Shown one piece after another: positions 51,386 through 61,600 of a stretch of 64,000 nt of DNA. The notes below the pieces were generated by a model that was given only the letters and a program-made list of their open reading frames with translations, was not told the origin of the DNA and did no database searches. The number at the start of each line of letters is the position of its first letter. Position 1 is the stretch's first letter. The translations under genes and the position numbers were made by a program. The DNA comes from an uncultured Bacteroidota bacterium. GTDB lineage: Bacteria; Bacteroidota; Bacteroidia; Flavobacteriales; Flavobacteriaceae. The stretch covers positions 62,001-126,000 of the forward strand of contig CACEKJ010000001.1 in assembly GCA_902560045.1 (NCBI GenBank). Direction: 5' to 3'.

Positions 51386-52219
51386 TTAATAAATTTCTAA
51401 TTTATTGTTTAATAATGCATCTTTAAGAATATTAGCCTTAATCTTTAACATCACCTCTTTTTTTCTTTGATTTAATGACATATACTCTAGTGTTGATAAT
51501 ACATTTTCAATGGGTGATATCTCACCTTTTCTAGCTGAATCAACTATTTTAATCAAATATAAACTTAATGAGTCTTTGTATTGATAAAAATTATAATTTT
51601 TTAAGCTTCGATAGGAGTAAGAATTTAAAAAATCAAACTCATTAAGTAATTTTTTTTCAGAAACCCATGTTTTTGTATCAAAGGAATAACTGTTATATCT
51701 ATATGAAATTGAATCTAAAAAATATTGGTCTTTTTCATTGAATCTTCTTATTCTTTTTCTAACCTCATAAGTATCAGAAAAATCTTGAGGTAATTCAATA
51801 AAAATTAATCTATATATATCTTCATTTAACAAAAAGAGATCTTTATTGCTGTCAAATAAAGATTGAATTTCTGATGAATCAACCTCCAAATTGATTGTAG
51901 AATTTACCAAGGCTTCTAAATAAGAGTCAGACAAAAGATCTGAACGATAATCATCGACCAATGACTCTATCTCATTTAATCTAGATTCAGTTAAATTTAG
52001 TTTGGCCCTCTCAATTAATATTTTATTGATTGCCCAATTATTAATAATATTATTAGCCTTAACTACAGAGTCCTCTTCAGAATAATTTGTCATCAATTCC
52101 GAAAAATCACTTTTATTTAAATATGAATCATTAAATCTAGCTACATTTTGCCCGTCTTCATCGCCAGACATTTTACAACCTACAAACAGAATTGATATTA
52201 TAATAAAAAACTTATTCAT
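51386..52219 (-). CDS. Lipoprotein located between two parvulin-type isomerases; likely related periplasmic chaperone
   Basis: Lipobox ILFVGCK; SurA-N-like helical content; neighbourhood. Confidence 0.6.
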   Translation of the reverse strand: MNKFFIIISILFVGCKMSGDEDGQNVARFNDSYLNKSDFSELMTNYSEEDSVVKANNIINNWAINKILIERAKLNLTESRLNEIESLVDDYRSDLLSDSYLEALVNSTINLEVDSSEIQSLFDSNKDLFLLNEDIYRLIFIELPQDFSDTYEVRKRIRRFNEKDQYFLDSISYRYNSYSFDTKTWVSEKKLLNEFDFLNSYSYRSLKNYNFYQYKDSLSLYLIKIVDSARKGEISPIENVLSTLEYMSLNQRKKEVMLKIKANILKDALLNNKLEIY

Positions 52220-53846
52220 ATGAATACATTTTTTTTATCCTTCGAAAAGCCTTTTTGTTGATTAAAACAGGGTATTTTAATTTTAATTCTTTTATCCATT
52301 CTAATTCAAGTTTTTCTTGGTAGTCTCCAATTATTTTTCCTTTATCAGATTCAAAAGACTTATAATTAACACTATTTTTATTAAAGAAGTCTTTTAACTT
52401 TAGTGAATCACTTTCATTATATGTCCATATTTTATCCTGCATCAAATTAAAAAGCAATAGCCCCTCTCTGTATTCGTTTAATACATTTCTGTAATCAGCA
52501 TTTTCCTTTTCTAAATTATCTTTATAAATTTTTAACATTTTTAAATTTAAAAATGATCTATACTTTTCTCTTAATACATTATAGAGAGATTTTTTAGGGT
52601 TTTTAGATTGATTATTTTCTAAATAATCGGCAAAATCTAACAGAGAATAGGTGTTGTTTAGAATAGCAACCATATTTGTCTTATCACTGATTCCCTCAGG
52701 CATACTCCAATTCGCATTAAGAAGAGAGTTATCAACTATCGAATCAAAATATTTTAGCTCTTTATTTTCATAACTTAGATTATATTTTGTCAAGAGAGAC
52801 TCGTAAAAAGAATCTGAAATAAAATCAAATCTTGAGCTTTTCTTTAGCTTATTTAACAACTCATATTTAATTTCTTCATATGATTGAATATTCTTTTTGG
52901 AATACAACTTAATAATATGCCAGCCGTATTTTGTTTCAACAACTTCAGAAATATCTCCAGGATTTTTTAATTTAAAAGCAGCATTTTCAAAAGGAATTGA
53001 GTTAATCTGACCACTAGAGAACGAATTCAATCTCCCTCCTTTAAAAGACGAGTTTTTGTCTTCAGAATATTTTTTTGCTAAATATTCAAAACTTGCACCC
53101 TTATTGATTGAATCAAGCACAGAATTAATTTTCTCTACTGAATTTTCTTTTGACTTATATATCATAATATGACCTACATTTATTTCTCCAAGTGAGGGTC
53201 TTTTATCATGCACCTTAATTATATGATAACCAAATCTTGTTTTGAATGGTAATGAAACTTCACCAATTTGAGTGTCATATGCAACATTTTCAAAATTGTA
53301 TATCATTTTAAAAGCAGAAAAATATCCTAAATCTTCAACAATATATTCATTGTTTTTATTATGTTTTTTATTGAAATTGTCGATGTTTAATTCTAAAAAA
53401 TCGTTTCTAAAATTTTTTAACTTTTGAATGACTTTAATTGAATCTTTATCTGATTCACTATATCTTATTAAAACATGTGAAACCTTAACCTCATATTTAG
53501 TTCTTTCGTATGCTTCTTTCAGAAACTTTTGTTCAGTTTTTTTATCTGTTAAGTAAGAGTTTTGTAATTGTTTTGCATATTTATTTAATTCTTTCAGATA
53601 GGTGTTTTCCTTGTGCAAGTCTAAACTATATGCTTCAGCCAATTTCAATTTGTAATTAATAAATAAATCTAAGTAGGTCTGAACGTCTCTTTGATCTGAG
53701 TCTTTAATCAAATCAATATTTTTATTATACACCCTATGGAACTCTTCCACATATACAGGGCTATCGCTTACAGTGAATAGCACATCTTTTTCATTTTGTG
53801 AAAAAGAAAAAGAAAAACAGAAAAAAAACAGAAATATCTTGTACAT
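52212..53846 (-). CDS. PpiC-type peptidyl-prolyl isomerase
   Basis: VSHVLIRYS...YDTQIGEVSLPFKTRFGYHIIKVHDKRP...VGHIMI...SEVVETKYGWHIIKLYSKK, two parvulin domains. Confidence 0.92.
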   Translation of the reverse strand: MYKIFLFFFCFSFSFSQNEKDVLFTVSDSPVYVEEFHRVYNKNIDLIKDSDQRDVQTYLDLFINYKLKLAEAYSLDLHKENTYLKELNKYAKQLQNSYLTDKKTEQKFLKEAYERTKYEVKVSHVLIRYSESDKDSIKVIQKLKNFRNDFLELNIDNFNKKHNKNNEYIVEDLGYFSAFKMIYNFENVAYDTQIGEVSLPFKTRFGYHIIKVHDKRPSLGEINVGHIMIYKSKENSVEKINSVLDSINKGASFEYLAKKYSEDKNSSFKGGRLNSFSSGQINSIPFENAAFKLKNPGDISEVVETKYGWHIIKLYSKKNIQSYEEIKYELLNKLKKSSRFDFISDSFYESLLTKYNLSYENKELKYFDSIVDNSLLNANWSMPEGISDKTNMVAILNNTYSLLDFADYLENNQSKNPKKSLYNVLREKYRSFLNLKMLKIYKDNLEKENADYRNVLNEYREGLLLFNLMQDKIWTYNESDSLKLKDFFNKNSVNYKSFESDKGKIIGDYQEKLELEWIKELKLKYPVLINKKAFRRIKKMYSYE

Positions 53847-53896
53847 ATAATCACATTAGTGGGCAAAAATAAAAATATATAAACAATTTAAAATAT

Positions 53897-55366
53897 TTAT
53901 CTGGAGTAATTTGGGGCTTCTTTAGTAATATTTACCCCGTGAGGGTGGCTCTCAACAATTCCTGAAGTAGTAATTTTTACAAATTTTGCGTTTTTCTGTA
54001 AAGAAGAAATATCTTCAGCTCCACAATACCCCATACCCGCTCTAAGTCCGCCAACAAATTGATGAATACTCTCAACTAAATCCCCTTTATAGGGAACTCT
54101 ACCGACTATTCCTTCAGGAACTAACTTTTTCACATCACTTTCTACATCTTGAAAATATCTGTCTTTACTACCCTTTTTCATAGCTTCTAAGGAACCCATT
54201 CCTCTGTAAGATTTAAATTTTCTTCCTTCATATATAATAGTTTCACCGGGTGATTCTTTTGTTCCTGCTAGTAAAGAACCCAACATTACGGAGGATGCGC
54301 CGGCTGCAATTGCTTTGGCAATATCACCCGTATATTTTATCCCTCCATCTGCAATAACTGGAACCTCTGTGTTTATTTCCTGGCAAACCTGTAAAATTGC
54401 AGAAAATTGGGGGAAACCAACTCCAGCAACAATTCTGGTTGTACAAATTGAACCTGGTCCAATTCCTACTTTAATTCCATCAGCCCCCGCTTTGATTAAA
54501 AATTTTGCTGCTTCCGCGGTCGCAATATTTCCAACAATGATATCAACATCATTAAAATTCTTTTTTAATTTTTTGAGTAAGTTAACAACCCTTTCTGTAT
54601 GTCCATGAGCAGTATCAACAACTATAGCATCTACGCCACATTTAATTAGAGCTTCAGATCTTTCTAATGAATCATCAGTGACTCCAATAGCTGCTGCAAC
54701 TCTCAATCTACCATATTTGTCCTTATTGGCTATGGGTTTAAGTTTAAGCTTAATGATGTCACTGAAAGTAATAAGACCGACTAATTTATTTGATTTTGTA
54801 ACTACTGGAAGTTTTTCAATCTTATTTTCTTGTAAAATTACCTCTGCCTCCTCTAATGAAGTCCCTACTCCAACAGTTATTAAATTGTCTTTTGTCATTA
54901 CCTCGGCAATAAGTTTATCATCTTTCTTTTCAAACCTCATGTCACGGTTGGTAACAATTCCCTTAAGTAAACCTGAATTATCAACAATCGGAATACCTCC
55001 AATTTTATTTTCTTTCATACTTTTTTTGGCATCAGAAACTTTGGAATCCATTGGTAAGGTTACTGGATCCATTATCATACCGCTCTCAGCTCTTTTTACT
55101 CTTCTTATTTTTTCAGCCTGTTTTTTTATAGGCATATTTTTATGTATCACACCAATTCCTCCTTCTTGTGCAATTGCAATTGCCATTCTACTCTCAGTTA
55201 CAGTGTCCATTGCAGCTGAAACAATCGGAATATTTAATGGAATATTTTTTGAAAATTTTGATCTGATACTTACCTCTCTAGGTAAAACATTGGAATATCC
55301 AGGGACTAATAATACATCGTCATATGTTAAGGCTTCGGAAATAATTTTATCGGAGATAGGTTTCAT
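53897..55366 (-). CDS. guaB: IMP dehydrogenase (ATG 55366 preferred; in-frame ATGs also at 55387 and 55399)
   Basis: [15 protein letters not shown], two CBS domains, [46 protein letters not shown]. Confidence 0.97.
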   Translation of the reverse strand: MKPISDKIISEALTYDDVLLVPGYSNVLPREVSIRSKFSKNIPLNIPIVSAAMDTVTESRMAIAIAQEGGIGVIHKNMPIKKQAEKIRRVKRAESGMIMDPVTLPMDSKVSDAKKSMKENKIGGIPIVDNSGLLKGIVTNRDMRFEKKDDKLIAEVMTKDNLITVGVGTSLEEAEVILQENKIEKLPVVTKSNKLVGLITFSDIIKLKLKPIANKDKYGRLRVAAAIGVTDDSLERSEALIKCGVDAIVVDTAHGHTERVVNLLKKLKKNFNDVDIIVGNIATAEAAKFLIKAGADGIKVGIGPGSICTTRIVAGVGFPQFSAILQVCQEINTEVPVIADGGIKYTGDIAKAIAAGASSVMLGSLLAGTKESPGETIIYEGRKFKSYRGMGSLEAMKKGSKDRYFQDVESDVKKLVPEGIVGRVPYKGDLVESIHQFVGGLRAGMGYCGAEDISSLQKNAKFVKITTSGIVESHPHGVNITKEAPNYSR

Positions 55367-55388
55367 GCAATTAGAGATTAATTGCATG
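55364..55388. repeat. Perfect 10-bp inverted repeat CATGCAATTA-GAGAT-TAATTGCATG over the guaB start
   Basis: Direct reading; includes the guaB ATG and abuts the -7 TATATTTG (55389-55396, minus). Confidence 0.9.
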
Positions 55389-55407
55389 CAAATATACAAT
55401 TTGCTAA

Positions 55408-55433
55408 TTAAACATCACTCATTTTAAACATCA
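55408..55433. repeat. Direct repeat TTAAACATCA x2 (16-bp period) upstream of the guaB promoter
   Basis: TTAAACATCA at 55408-55417 and 55424-55433. Confidence 0.9.
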
Positions 55434-55473
55434 ATTAATTTGTACAGGGAAAATAATATATTGACTTATTTAA

Positions 55474-56337
55474 TTATCTATAATTTTTAAATATGTCATT
55501 CGCATAGTTGTAGGAAACTTCAAAGTTAAACGGGTTTATAAATGAATTAATTTTATTTTCATTACAAAAAGAGATAATCTTTTCTGTTGGCATATTCCCG
55601 ACTAAATCATCGGAGGCCATTGGACATCCACCAAATCCTTGAATTGCTCCGTCAAGCCTTTTACATCCAGATTTTACAGAAGCTTCAACTTTATCTCTCC
55701 ACAAACTAGGAGTTGTGTGCAGGTGTAAACCAAACTCTATATCAGGATATTTTAAAGACATGTATGTATATACCTTATTAATTGATTCGGGCGTAGCAGA
55801 ACCTATTGTATCACTTAAGGAAATAATTTTTATTCCTACAGAAACAAGTTTTGAAACCCATTTATCAATTAAATTTAAATTCCACACCTCTCCATAAGGA
55901 TTGCCAAAGCACATGGATAAATAAACAACCAATTCCTTATCAACTGACTTCGTAATCTCATTAATATTCATAAGAATATCAAATGACTCAACAACTGTCT
56001 TATTGGTATTTCTCATTTGAAAATTTTCAGAAATGGAAAATGGATAACCAACATAGGAAATATTATTAAATTTTGCGGCACTTTCAGCTCCTCTAATGTT
56101 GGCAACAATTACCAATAGTTTTGTTTTTGACATGGAAACATCTAAAGAATTAAGAACATCAGCTGTATCTTTTAGCTGAGGAATAGCTTTTTGAGAAACG
56201 AAACTACCCATATCTAATGTGTCAAATTCCACTCCAATTAAGCTTTGAATGTATTTGATCTTTTTTTCAGTAGGGATAAACATTTTTACGCTTTGCATTG
56301 CATCCCTGGGGCATTCGATTATTTTAAATTTAGACAT
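55474..56337 (-). CDS. Hydroxymethylglutaryl-CoA lyase family protein
   Basis: IIECPRDAMQSVKMFIPTEKKIKYIQSL; ISLSDTIGSATPESI; FGLHLHTT; GAIQGFGGCPMA. Confidence 0.9.
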   Translation of the reverse strand: MSKFKIIECPRDAMQSVKMFIPTEKKIKYIQSLIGVEFDTLDMGSFVSQKAIPQLKDTADVLNSLDVSMSKTKLLVIVANIRGAESAAKFNNISYVGYPFSISENFQMRNTNKTVVESFDILMNINEITKSVDKELVVYLSMCFGNPYGEVWNLNLIDKWVSKLVSVGIKIISLSDTIGSATPESINKVYTYMSLKYPDIEFGLHLHTTPSLWRDKVEASVKSGCKRLDGAIQGFGGCPMASDDLVGNMPTEKIISFCNENKINSFINPFNFEVSYNYANDIFKNYR

Positions 56338-56347
56338 CTGAACCTTT

Positions 56348-56977
56348 CTATTCTAAAGTTAAATTATTTTCTGTAAATAAAATTAAAATCGAAATGATCA
56401 ATAGGACAATTACATTTATGTACTTAACTATTTTATTTGAATTTGAAGTTTTATTAAATTTTGAATAAAAAGAATTAGAGAAAATTACTAAAATTCCAAA
56501 AACCAGAATTGTTGAGCAAATAAAAATTAGTCCCAGGTATATTAACTGGATCTCGATAGAAATAGTTTGGGAAAAAATAAAGTTTGGAAAAAAAGCAACA
56601 AAAAAAAGAAACACTTTTGGATTCAATAAGTTCATTAAAACCCCTTTTTTAAAAAAATTAAAATATGAGCTATTTGATTCTAAATCATCTTTAAAGTTGT
56701 TTTGTTGTTTTGAAAACAACAATTGAATAGCAAGAAACATTATGTAAGTAAAACCAAATAACTTTAATAAATTAAAAGCAAACTTACTTTCTAAAATAAA
56801 AACGCTTAATCCAAAAGAAAGTAATAAAGTATGTATAAAACAGCCTACTACCAAACCTGATAAAAATAAAAATCCTGCATTTTTTCCAGATCTCATGGTA
56901 AGAGAAATAAGGTACATGTTATCAGGGCCAGGGCTGATGGCTAAAAGCACACATGAAATCAAAAACGAAGTCAGCAT
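56348..56977 (-). CDS. LysE family amino-acid exporter
   Basis: LLAISPGPDNMYLISLTMRSGKNAGFLFLSGLVVGC; LNPKVFLFFVAFFPNF. Confidence 0.92.
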   Translation of the reverse strand: MLTSFLISCVLLAISPGPDNMYLISLTMRSGKNAGFLFLSGLVVGCFIHTLLLSFGLSVFILESKFAFNLLKLFGFTYIMFLAIQLLFSKQQNNFKDDLESNSSYFNFFKKGVLMNLLNPKVFLFFVAFFPNFIFSQTISIEIQLIYLGLIFICSTILVFGILVIFSNSFYSKFNKTSNSNKIVKYINVIVLLIISILILFTENNLTLE

Positions 56978-57039
56978 TAATCGGAATAATTATTGATATA
57001 AGTATAATATTACATAAATTTACACTTTAAAATAAAAAT

Positions 57040-58782
57040 ATGTATAAAATAAGATTCATACTTTTAATAATTTTATCATTGATTTTCTCTTTCAATTATT
57101 CTCAGGAAAATCTGGTAAGTTGTGGGACGATTATGCCAGAAAATTACAATGAAATTGAATTGAATTCAAAATCAAATTATGATTATTACCTAAATGAATT
57201 TTATGATAAATATCAAACCAAAACATCAACTGCCTTAACTGATGTTCCTGCAAAGTTACATATTATAACCGATGATGGTGGAGATACAAGTATCACAGTT
57301 GATGAAATTTTTTCTGAAATTGATGAGGCCAACGAATGGTTGGCAAATTCGTTCTTGAGAATTAATGTATGTGATGATATTAACTATATAAACAGTAGCT
57401 TTCTTTATGACTTTGATATGGCAGAGGAAATGCCATATTTGTATGAAAATCATCAACAAGATATTTTAAATATTTATTTTGTTGAATCAATTACTAGCGG
57501 TAGCGGCTCTGGTATTTGTGGATATACATATATGCCTGGAAATCCTAACCAGTATTATGATGTAATTGTAATGGATAATCAATGTACCAATTCGTCAGTA
57601 AACCAAACTTTAGCTCACGAATTTGGTCATCACTTTAACCTAATTCACACACACGGACCAGAAAATGGTGTGTTAACTGACGAGCTTGTTACCGGTACAA
57701 ACTGCTCTAGTGCCGGAGATAGAGTATGTGACACGCCAGCTGATCCACAGCTTAGTTCATCAAATGTTAGTAATGTGAATTGCCTATACAGTGGAACTGC
57801 GATGGATGAATACGGCTTTTTATTTCAACCTGACCCTTCAAACATAATGTCATATGCACCCCAAGTATGTCGTGATAACTTTACAATTGAACAATATGCT
57901 AGAATGTATGCTGGATTTCACACATTTAAAACATATTATGAATGCCCATCTTTTAACGTTGATTTTTATTCTGAAAACATTATCGATTACTGTAATGATG
58001 TAATGACTGTTAACTTTTTTGATGACAGTGTTGGAGCAATATCATGGGAATGGGATGTTAACGGAGATGATATAGTTGATTATACAGAACAAAACTTTTC
58101 TCATAATTATACACCTGGAGTTTATGATGTAACACTCAAAATATCCAACGAAAATGAAAGTATAACAAAAGTTTTTCCTGAGTATATTAATCTTAATTCA
58201 AGCTTATTTGAAACATCAAAAATAATCTTAAAATTGGTTGTTGTTGATACAGATGAAAATACTTGGGAATTGAAAAATAGTAATGATGAAATTATTTATT
58301 CTGGTGGACCATATTCAGAAACTGGAGAGCATATAGAAGAGCTTGATGTCATCCAATCTGAATGTTACAACTTTACCATTTATGATTCTTCTGGAAATGG
58401 GTTAGCTGCAAATTTCTGGACTGTTGGGACTGAATACTATGAATTAACAACAGAAGAGGGTGAGTTAATTAGGTTTAATCAAGAATTCGAATTTGAGGAA
58501 ACAACCTATATCAGCACAAATTATTTAAATAATAACGAGATTATTAAGTCTGATTTTTTCATCTCTCCAAATCCATCCGATTCATTTATTAGAATAAACT
58601 ACTTTGATGGATTACCTGACTACTTTGAAATTTATAATATCAATGGAAGACTTATTAAAAAGGGTGAGATATATGATGAAAATGATTTAACAATCTCAAC
58701 AAATGATTTAAGTGGTGGAATGTATTTTATTTCAATATTTAGGGGATTCGAAACAGAAAAACTAAAGTTTATAGTTAAGTAA
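57040..58782 (+). CDS. Secreted M43-family zinc metalloprotease with PKD domain and T9SS type A sorting domain
   Basis: [14 protein letters not shown] zinc motif, NIMSYAP Met-turn, [51 protein letters not shown]...GRLIKKGE...[10 protein letters not shown] sorting domain. Confidence 0.93.
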   Translation: MYKIRFILLIILSLIFSFNYSQENLVSCGTIMPENYNEIELNSKSNYDYYLNEFYDKYQTKTSTALTDVPAKLHIITDDGGDTSITVDEIFSEIDEANEWLANSFLRINVCDDINYINSSFLYDFDMAEEMPYLYENHQQDILNIYFVESITSGSGSGICGYTYMPGNPNQYYDVIVMDNQCTNSSVNQTLAHEFGHHFNLIHTHGPENGVLTDELVTGTNCSSAGDRVCDTPADPQLSSSNVSNVNCLYSGTAMDEYGFLFQPDPSNIMSYAPQVCRDNFTIEQYARMYAGFHTFKTYYECPSFNVDFYSENIIDYCNDVMTVNFFDDSVGAISWEWDVNGDDIVDYTEQNFSHNYTPGVYDVTLKISNENESITKVFPEYINLNSSLFETSKIILKLVVVDTDENTWELKNSNDEIIYSGGPYSETGEHIEELDVIQSECYNFTIYDSSGNGLAANFWTVGTEYYELTTEEGELIRFNQEFEFEETTYISTNYLNNNEIIKSDFFISPNPSDSFIRINYFDGLPDYFEIYNINGRLIKKGEIYDENDLTISTNDLSGGMYFISIFRGFETEKLKFIVK

Positions 58783-59784
58783 TTCTTTGTTTATTCTTTT
58801 AATAAATCCAGGTCCCTCATAAATTAAACCAGTATATATTTGTATAAGATGTGCCCCTGCTTTAATTTTTTCAATCGCTTGATCAACTGACGAGATACCA
58901 CCAACACCAATTATTGGTAATTTTCCATTTGTAGATTTTGATATAAACGAAATTACCTCATTACTCCTATCATAAATTGGAGCACCACTCAACCCCCCCT
59001 TTTCATTTCTGTTTTTAGAATTTAGTTTTGGGAAATTTACAGATGTATTAGTGGCAATTATTCCATCGATTTTATTAATACTAATTACATCTAAAATTTC
59101 TAAGATTTTTTGCTCATTTAAATCCGGTGAAATTTTTAAAAGAATAGGTTTTGGGTTTGAAGATTCAAATCTGATTTTATTCAAATCACAAAATAAATCA
59201 TTTAAAAATTCTTTGGATTGTAATTCTCTCAAACCAGGGGTATTTGGGGAACTTACATTTACAACAAAATAATCAACTTGATTATATAATTCCTTGAAAC
59301 AATAGATGTAATCACTTTTTGCGTCAGAGTTAGGAGTTATTTTGTTTTTACCAATATTTCCACCAATAATAACATTGAAACTTTTTTTTAATCTTTTCTT
59401 GATTAATTCGGTACCATCATTATTAAAACCCATTCTGTTGATTACGGCCTTGTCTTCTTTTAATCTAAATAACCTCTTTTTGGGATTTCCAATTTGGGGT
59501 TTTGGAGTTACAGTTCCTATCTCAATAAAACCAAAACCGAAATTTTCAAACTCACTTATATGGGTAGCATTTTTATCAAAACCAGCAGCCATACCCACAG
59601 GGTTAGGGAATTTTAAACCAAATAATTCTCTTTCAAGACTATCGTGTTTGACTGTATATATGGATTTTATAAGAAAACCACTAAATGGAATTTTAAAGAG
59701 AATTTTTAATAAATAAAAAGTAAAATGGTGGATTTTTTCGGGGTCAAATAGAAATAAAAATGGAGAAATAAACTTCTTATACAT
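58762..59784 (-). CDS. pyrD: Dihydroorotate dehydrogenase (quinone)
   Basis: [63 protein letters not shown]. Confidence 0.96.
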   Translation of the reverse strand: MYKKFISPFLFLFDPEKIHHFTFYLLKILFKIPFSGFLIKSIYTVKHDSLERELFGLKFPNPVGMAAGFDKNATHISEFENFGFGFIEIGTVTPKPQIGNPKKRLFRLKEDKAVINRMGFNNDGTELIKKRLKKSFNVIIGGNIGKNKITPNSDAKSDYIYCFKELYNQVDYFVVNVSSPNTPGLRELQSKEFLNDLFCDLNKIRFESSNPKPILLKISPDLNEQKILEILDVISINKIDGIIATNTSVNFPKLNSKNRNEKGGLSGAPIYDRSNEVISFISKSTNGKLPIIGVGGISSVDQAIEKIKAGAHLIQIYTGLIYEGPGFIKRINKELLNYKL

Positions 59785-59800
59785 TAATTCGCAACATTTT

Positions 59801-60076
59801 CTATTTATTTAGTTCATTTGACGCATCCATCGAGATCATTGATTTATTAAATTTTAATTTACCCGCAGTAGTTTCAATAATACAAGTGCCCTCTTTTGGA
59901 TTTATATGGTTAATTCTACCATGCATACCACTTTTCATAACCACCCTATCACCAGATTTAAGATCTTTTAAAAATGTTCTTTCCTTCTTTGCTTTTCTCA
60001 TTTGAGGGGCAATCATAAAAAAATAGATTACCGCAAACATTAAGAGAAACGGAGTAAATTGTGAAAAACCTTCCAT
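59801..60076 (-). CDS. yajC: Preprotein translocase subunit YajC
   Basis: [44 protein letters not shown]. Confidence 0.93.
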   Translation of the reverse strand: MEGFSQFTPFLLMFAVIYFFMIAPQMRKAKKERTFLKDLKSGDRVVMKSGMHGRINHINPKEGTCIIETTAGKLKFNKSMISMDASNELNK

Positions 60077-60077
60077 T

Positions 60078-60554
60078 TTAATTAATTACCATTCCAGATG
60101 GAGATCCGCCTGAGGTAGATTTATTAATAAATGCCATTATTCTTACAGATTCAGATCCGTTTTGGGTATTTGCATTGATAGTAACAGTTTTTGTAGTTTT
60201 ATTTGCACCTTTCCCATTAAATTTAACGGTAAATTGCGATGATTCACCAGGTAATAACGGAGCTCTACTCCAATCTTGAGGAACTGTACAACCACATGTT
60301 GATTTAATCTCACTGATGACTAAGGGTGCATCACCTGTATTGGTATAAGAAAAAACCGTTTCTTGAGCAGCCCCATCTTCAATCGTTCCAAAATCATGTA
60401 TTTTCCTGTCAAAAGTCATAACAGGATATTTAAACGGAGCATTATCACGAACCGCAGCAGATTTTACATTCTCAGACTTTACTTTGCTAAATGGATCATC
60501 ACCACAGCTAGTAAATACAAACATTATTGCAAAGAGATAAATAATTTTTTTCAT
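60078..60554 (-). CDS. DUF1573 domain lipoprotein
   Basis: DFGTIEDGAAQETVFSYTNTGDAPLVISEIKSTCGCTVPQDW. Confidence 0.92.
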   Translation of the reverse strand: MKKIIYLFAIMFVFTSCGDDPFSKVKSENVKSAAVRDNAPFKYPVMTFDRKIHDFGTIEDGAAQETVFSYTNTGDAPLVISEIKSTCGCTVPQDWSRAPLLPGESSQFTVKFNGKGANKTTKTVTINANTQNGSESVRIMAFINKSTSGGSPSGMVIN

Positions 60555-60592
60555 TGATATAAATATTTAGATTTCAAAAATAAAGAAAAATA

Positions 60593-61540
60593 TTATTCCC
60601 TCAAACCTCTTCCCTCCTTAATTAGAGATTTTTTTTCTAAAAGATCTTTAACTAACTTGTCCAATATTCCATTTATAAAAAAACTACTCTTTTCGGTTGA
60701 ATAGTCCTTAGAAATTTCAATAAATTCATTTAAACTTACTTTTACAGGTATCAACTTGAAATCTATTATTTCCGTTATCGCTAAATTAAGAATAACTAAA
60801 TCTATTTTTGCAATTCTATCAACATCCCAGTTCGAAACATATTTATTGATTAACCCATTATTTTTTTTAAAATTTCTCAAGGAAAGATTTGCCAAATCAT
60901 TTGAGTATTTTTTATCTGAACTATTAGAGTATAACTTAAAATAAAAATTTTTATCAAAACTTTTGACTGTAGAATTCTTAATGAATTTTAAAATCATTGT
61001 ATTTACAAGCGGAAAGTCATCCATCCAAAAGATATTCTTTTCCTCTAAAAATTCCTGAAATTTTTCATTAGGCATAATAATATCTTTACAAAGATTATAA
61101 ATAAGTTTTCTATCTGAATCAAAAGAATTATCATCGGATGAAATATAATCTTTGAAAAGGTCTGTGTTTATAAATTCATTGTAAATCATTGTTACATATT
61201 TATAATCAACCTCCCAGTTAATAAAATCCCTTGAATTTATTAAGGAAGTAATCTTAGAATTTTGTGATACAAGTTCAAGAAATATGTTTTTTGACATTCT
61301 TTCATTAGAATACTTTGAACTTGCATTTCCGTATAGATTGTCTTTTGAAATTGTATAGGTACTTTTTGCTTTTTTATAAATTTCAATTAAGAAAGATATT
61401 TGTAATATGTATTGGTCATGAATAGATTCAATACCCTTAAGAAGATTTTTATGATGTTCTTTTGTATCTTCGAAATCGGAGATTTCAAGTGCATACAAAT
61501 ATTGCATTATTTTAAGCCGAATATGTCTTCGATTTAACAT
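60593..61540 (-). CDS. nusB: Transcription antitermination protein NusB
   Basis: LNRRHIRLKIMQYLYAL; ILNLAITEIIDFKLIPVKVSLNEFIEISKDYSTEKSSFFINGILDKL. Confidence 0.92.
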   Translation of the reverse strand: MLNRRHIRLKIMQYLYALEISDFEDTKEHHKNLLKGIESIHDQYILQISFLIEIYKKAKSTYTISKDNLYGNASSKYSNERMSKNIFLELVSQNSKITSLINSRDFINWEVDYKYVTMIYNEFINTDLFKDYISSDDNSFDSDRKLIYNLCKDIIMPNEKFQEFLEEKNIFWMDDFPLVNTMILKFIKNSTVKSFDKNFYFKLYSNSSDKKYSNDLANLSLRNFKKNNGLINKYVSNWDVDRIAKIDLVILNLAITEIIDFKLIPVKVSLNEFIEISKDYSTEKSSFFINGILDKLVKDLLEKKSLIKEGRGLRE

Positions 61541-61600
61541 TTTAAAGAACGATCAAAAGTTGCTGCAAGATAATACTAATAATTATATAATTTAATCCCC

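Noticed and set aside
54678-55427. 249-aa ORF on + strand antisense to guaB
   Set aside because: Mirror-frame artefact of the highly conserved guaB coding sequence; no recognisable domain.
59342-59716. 124-aa ORF antisense to pyrD
   Set aside because: Opposite a well-supported gene; mirror-frame hydrophobic sequence only.
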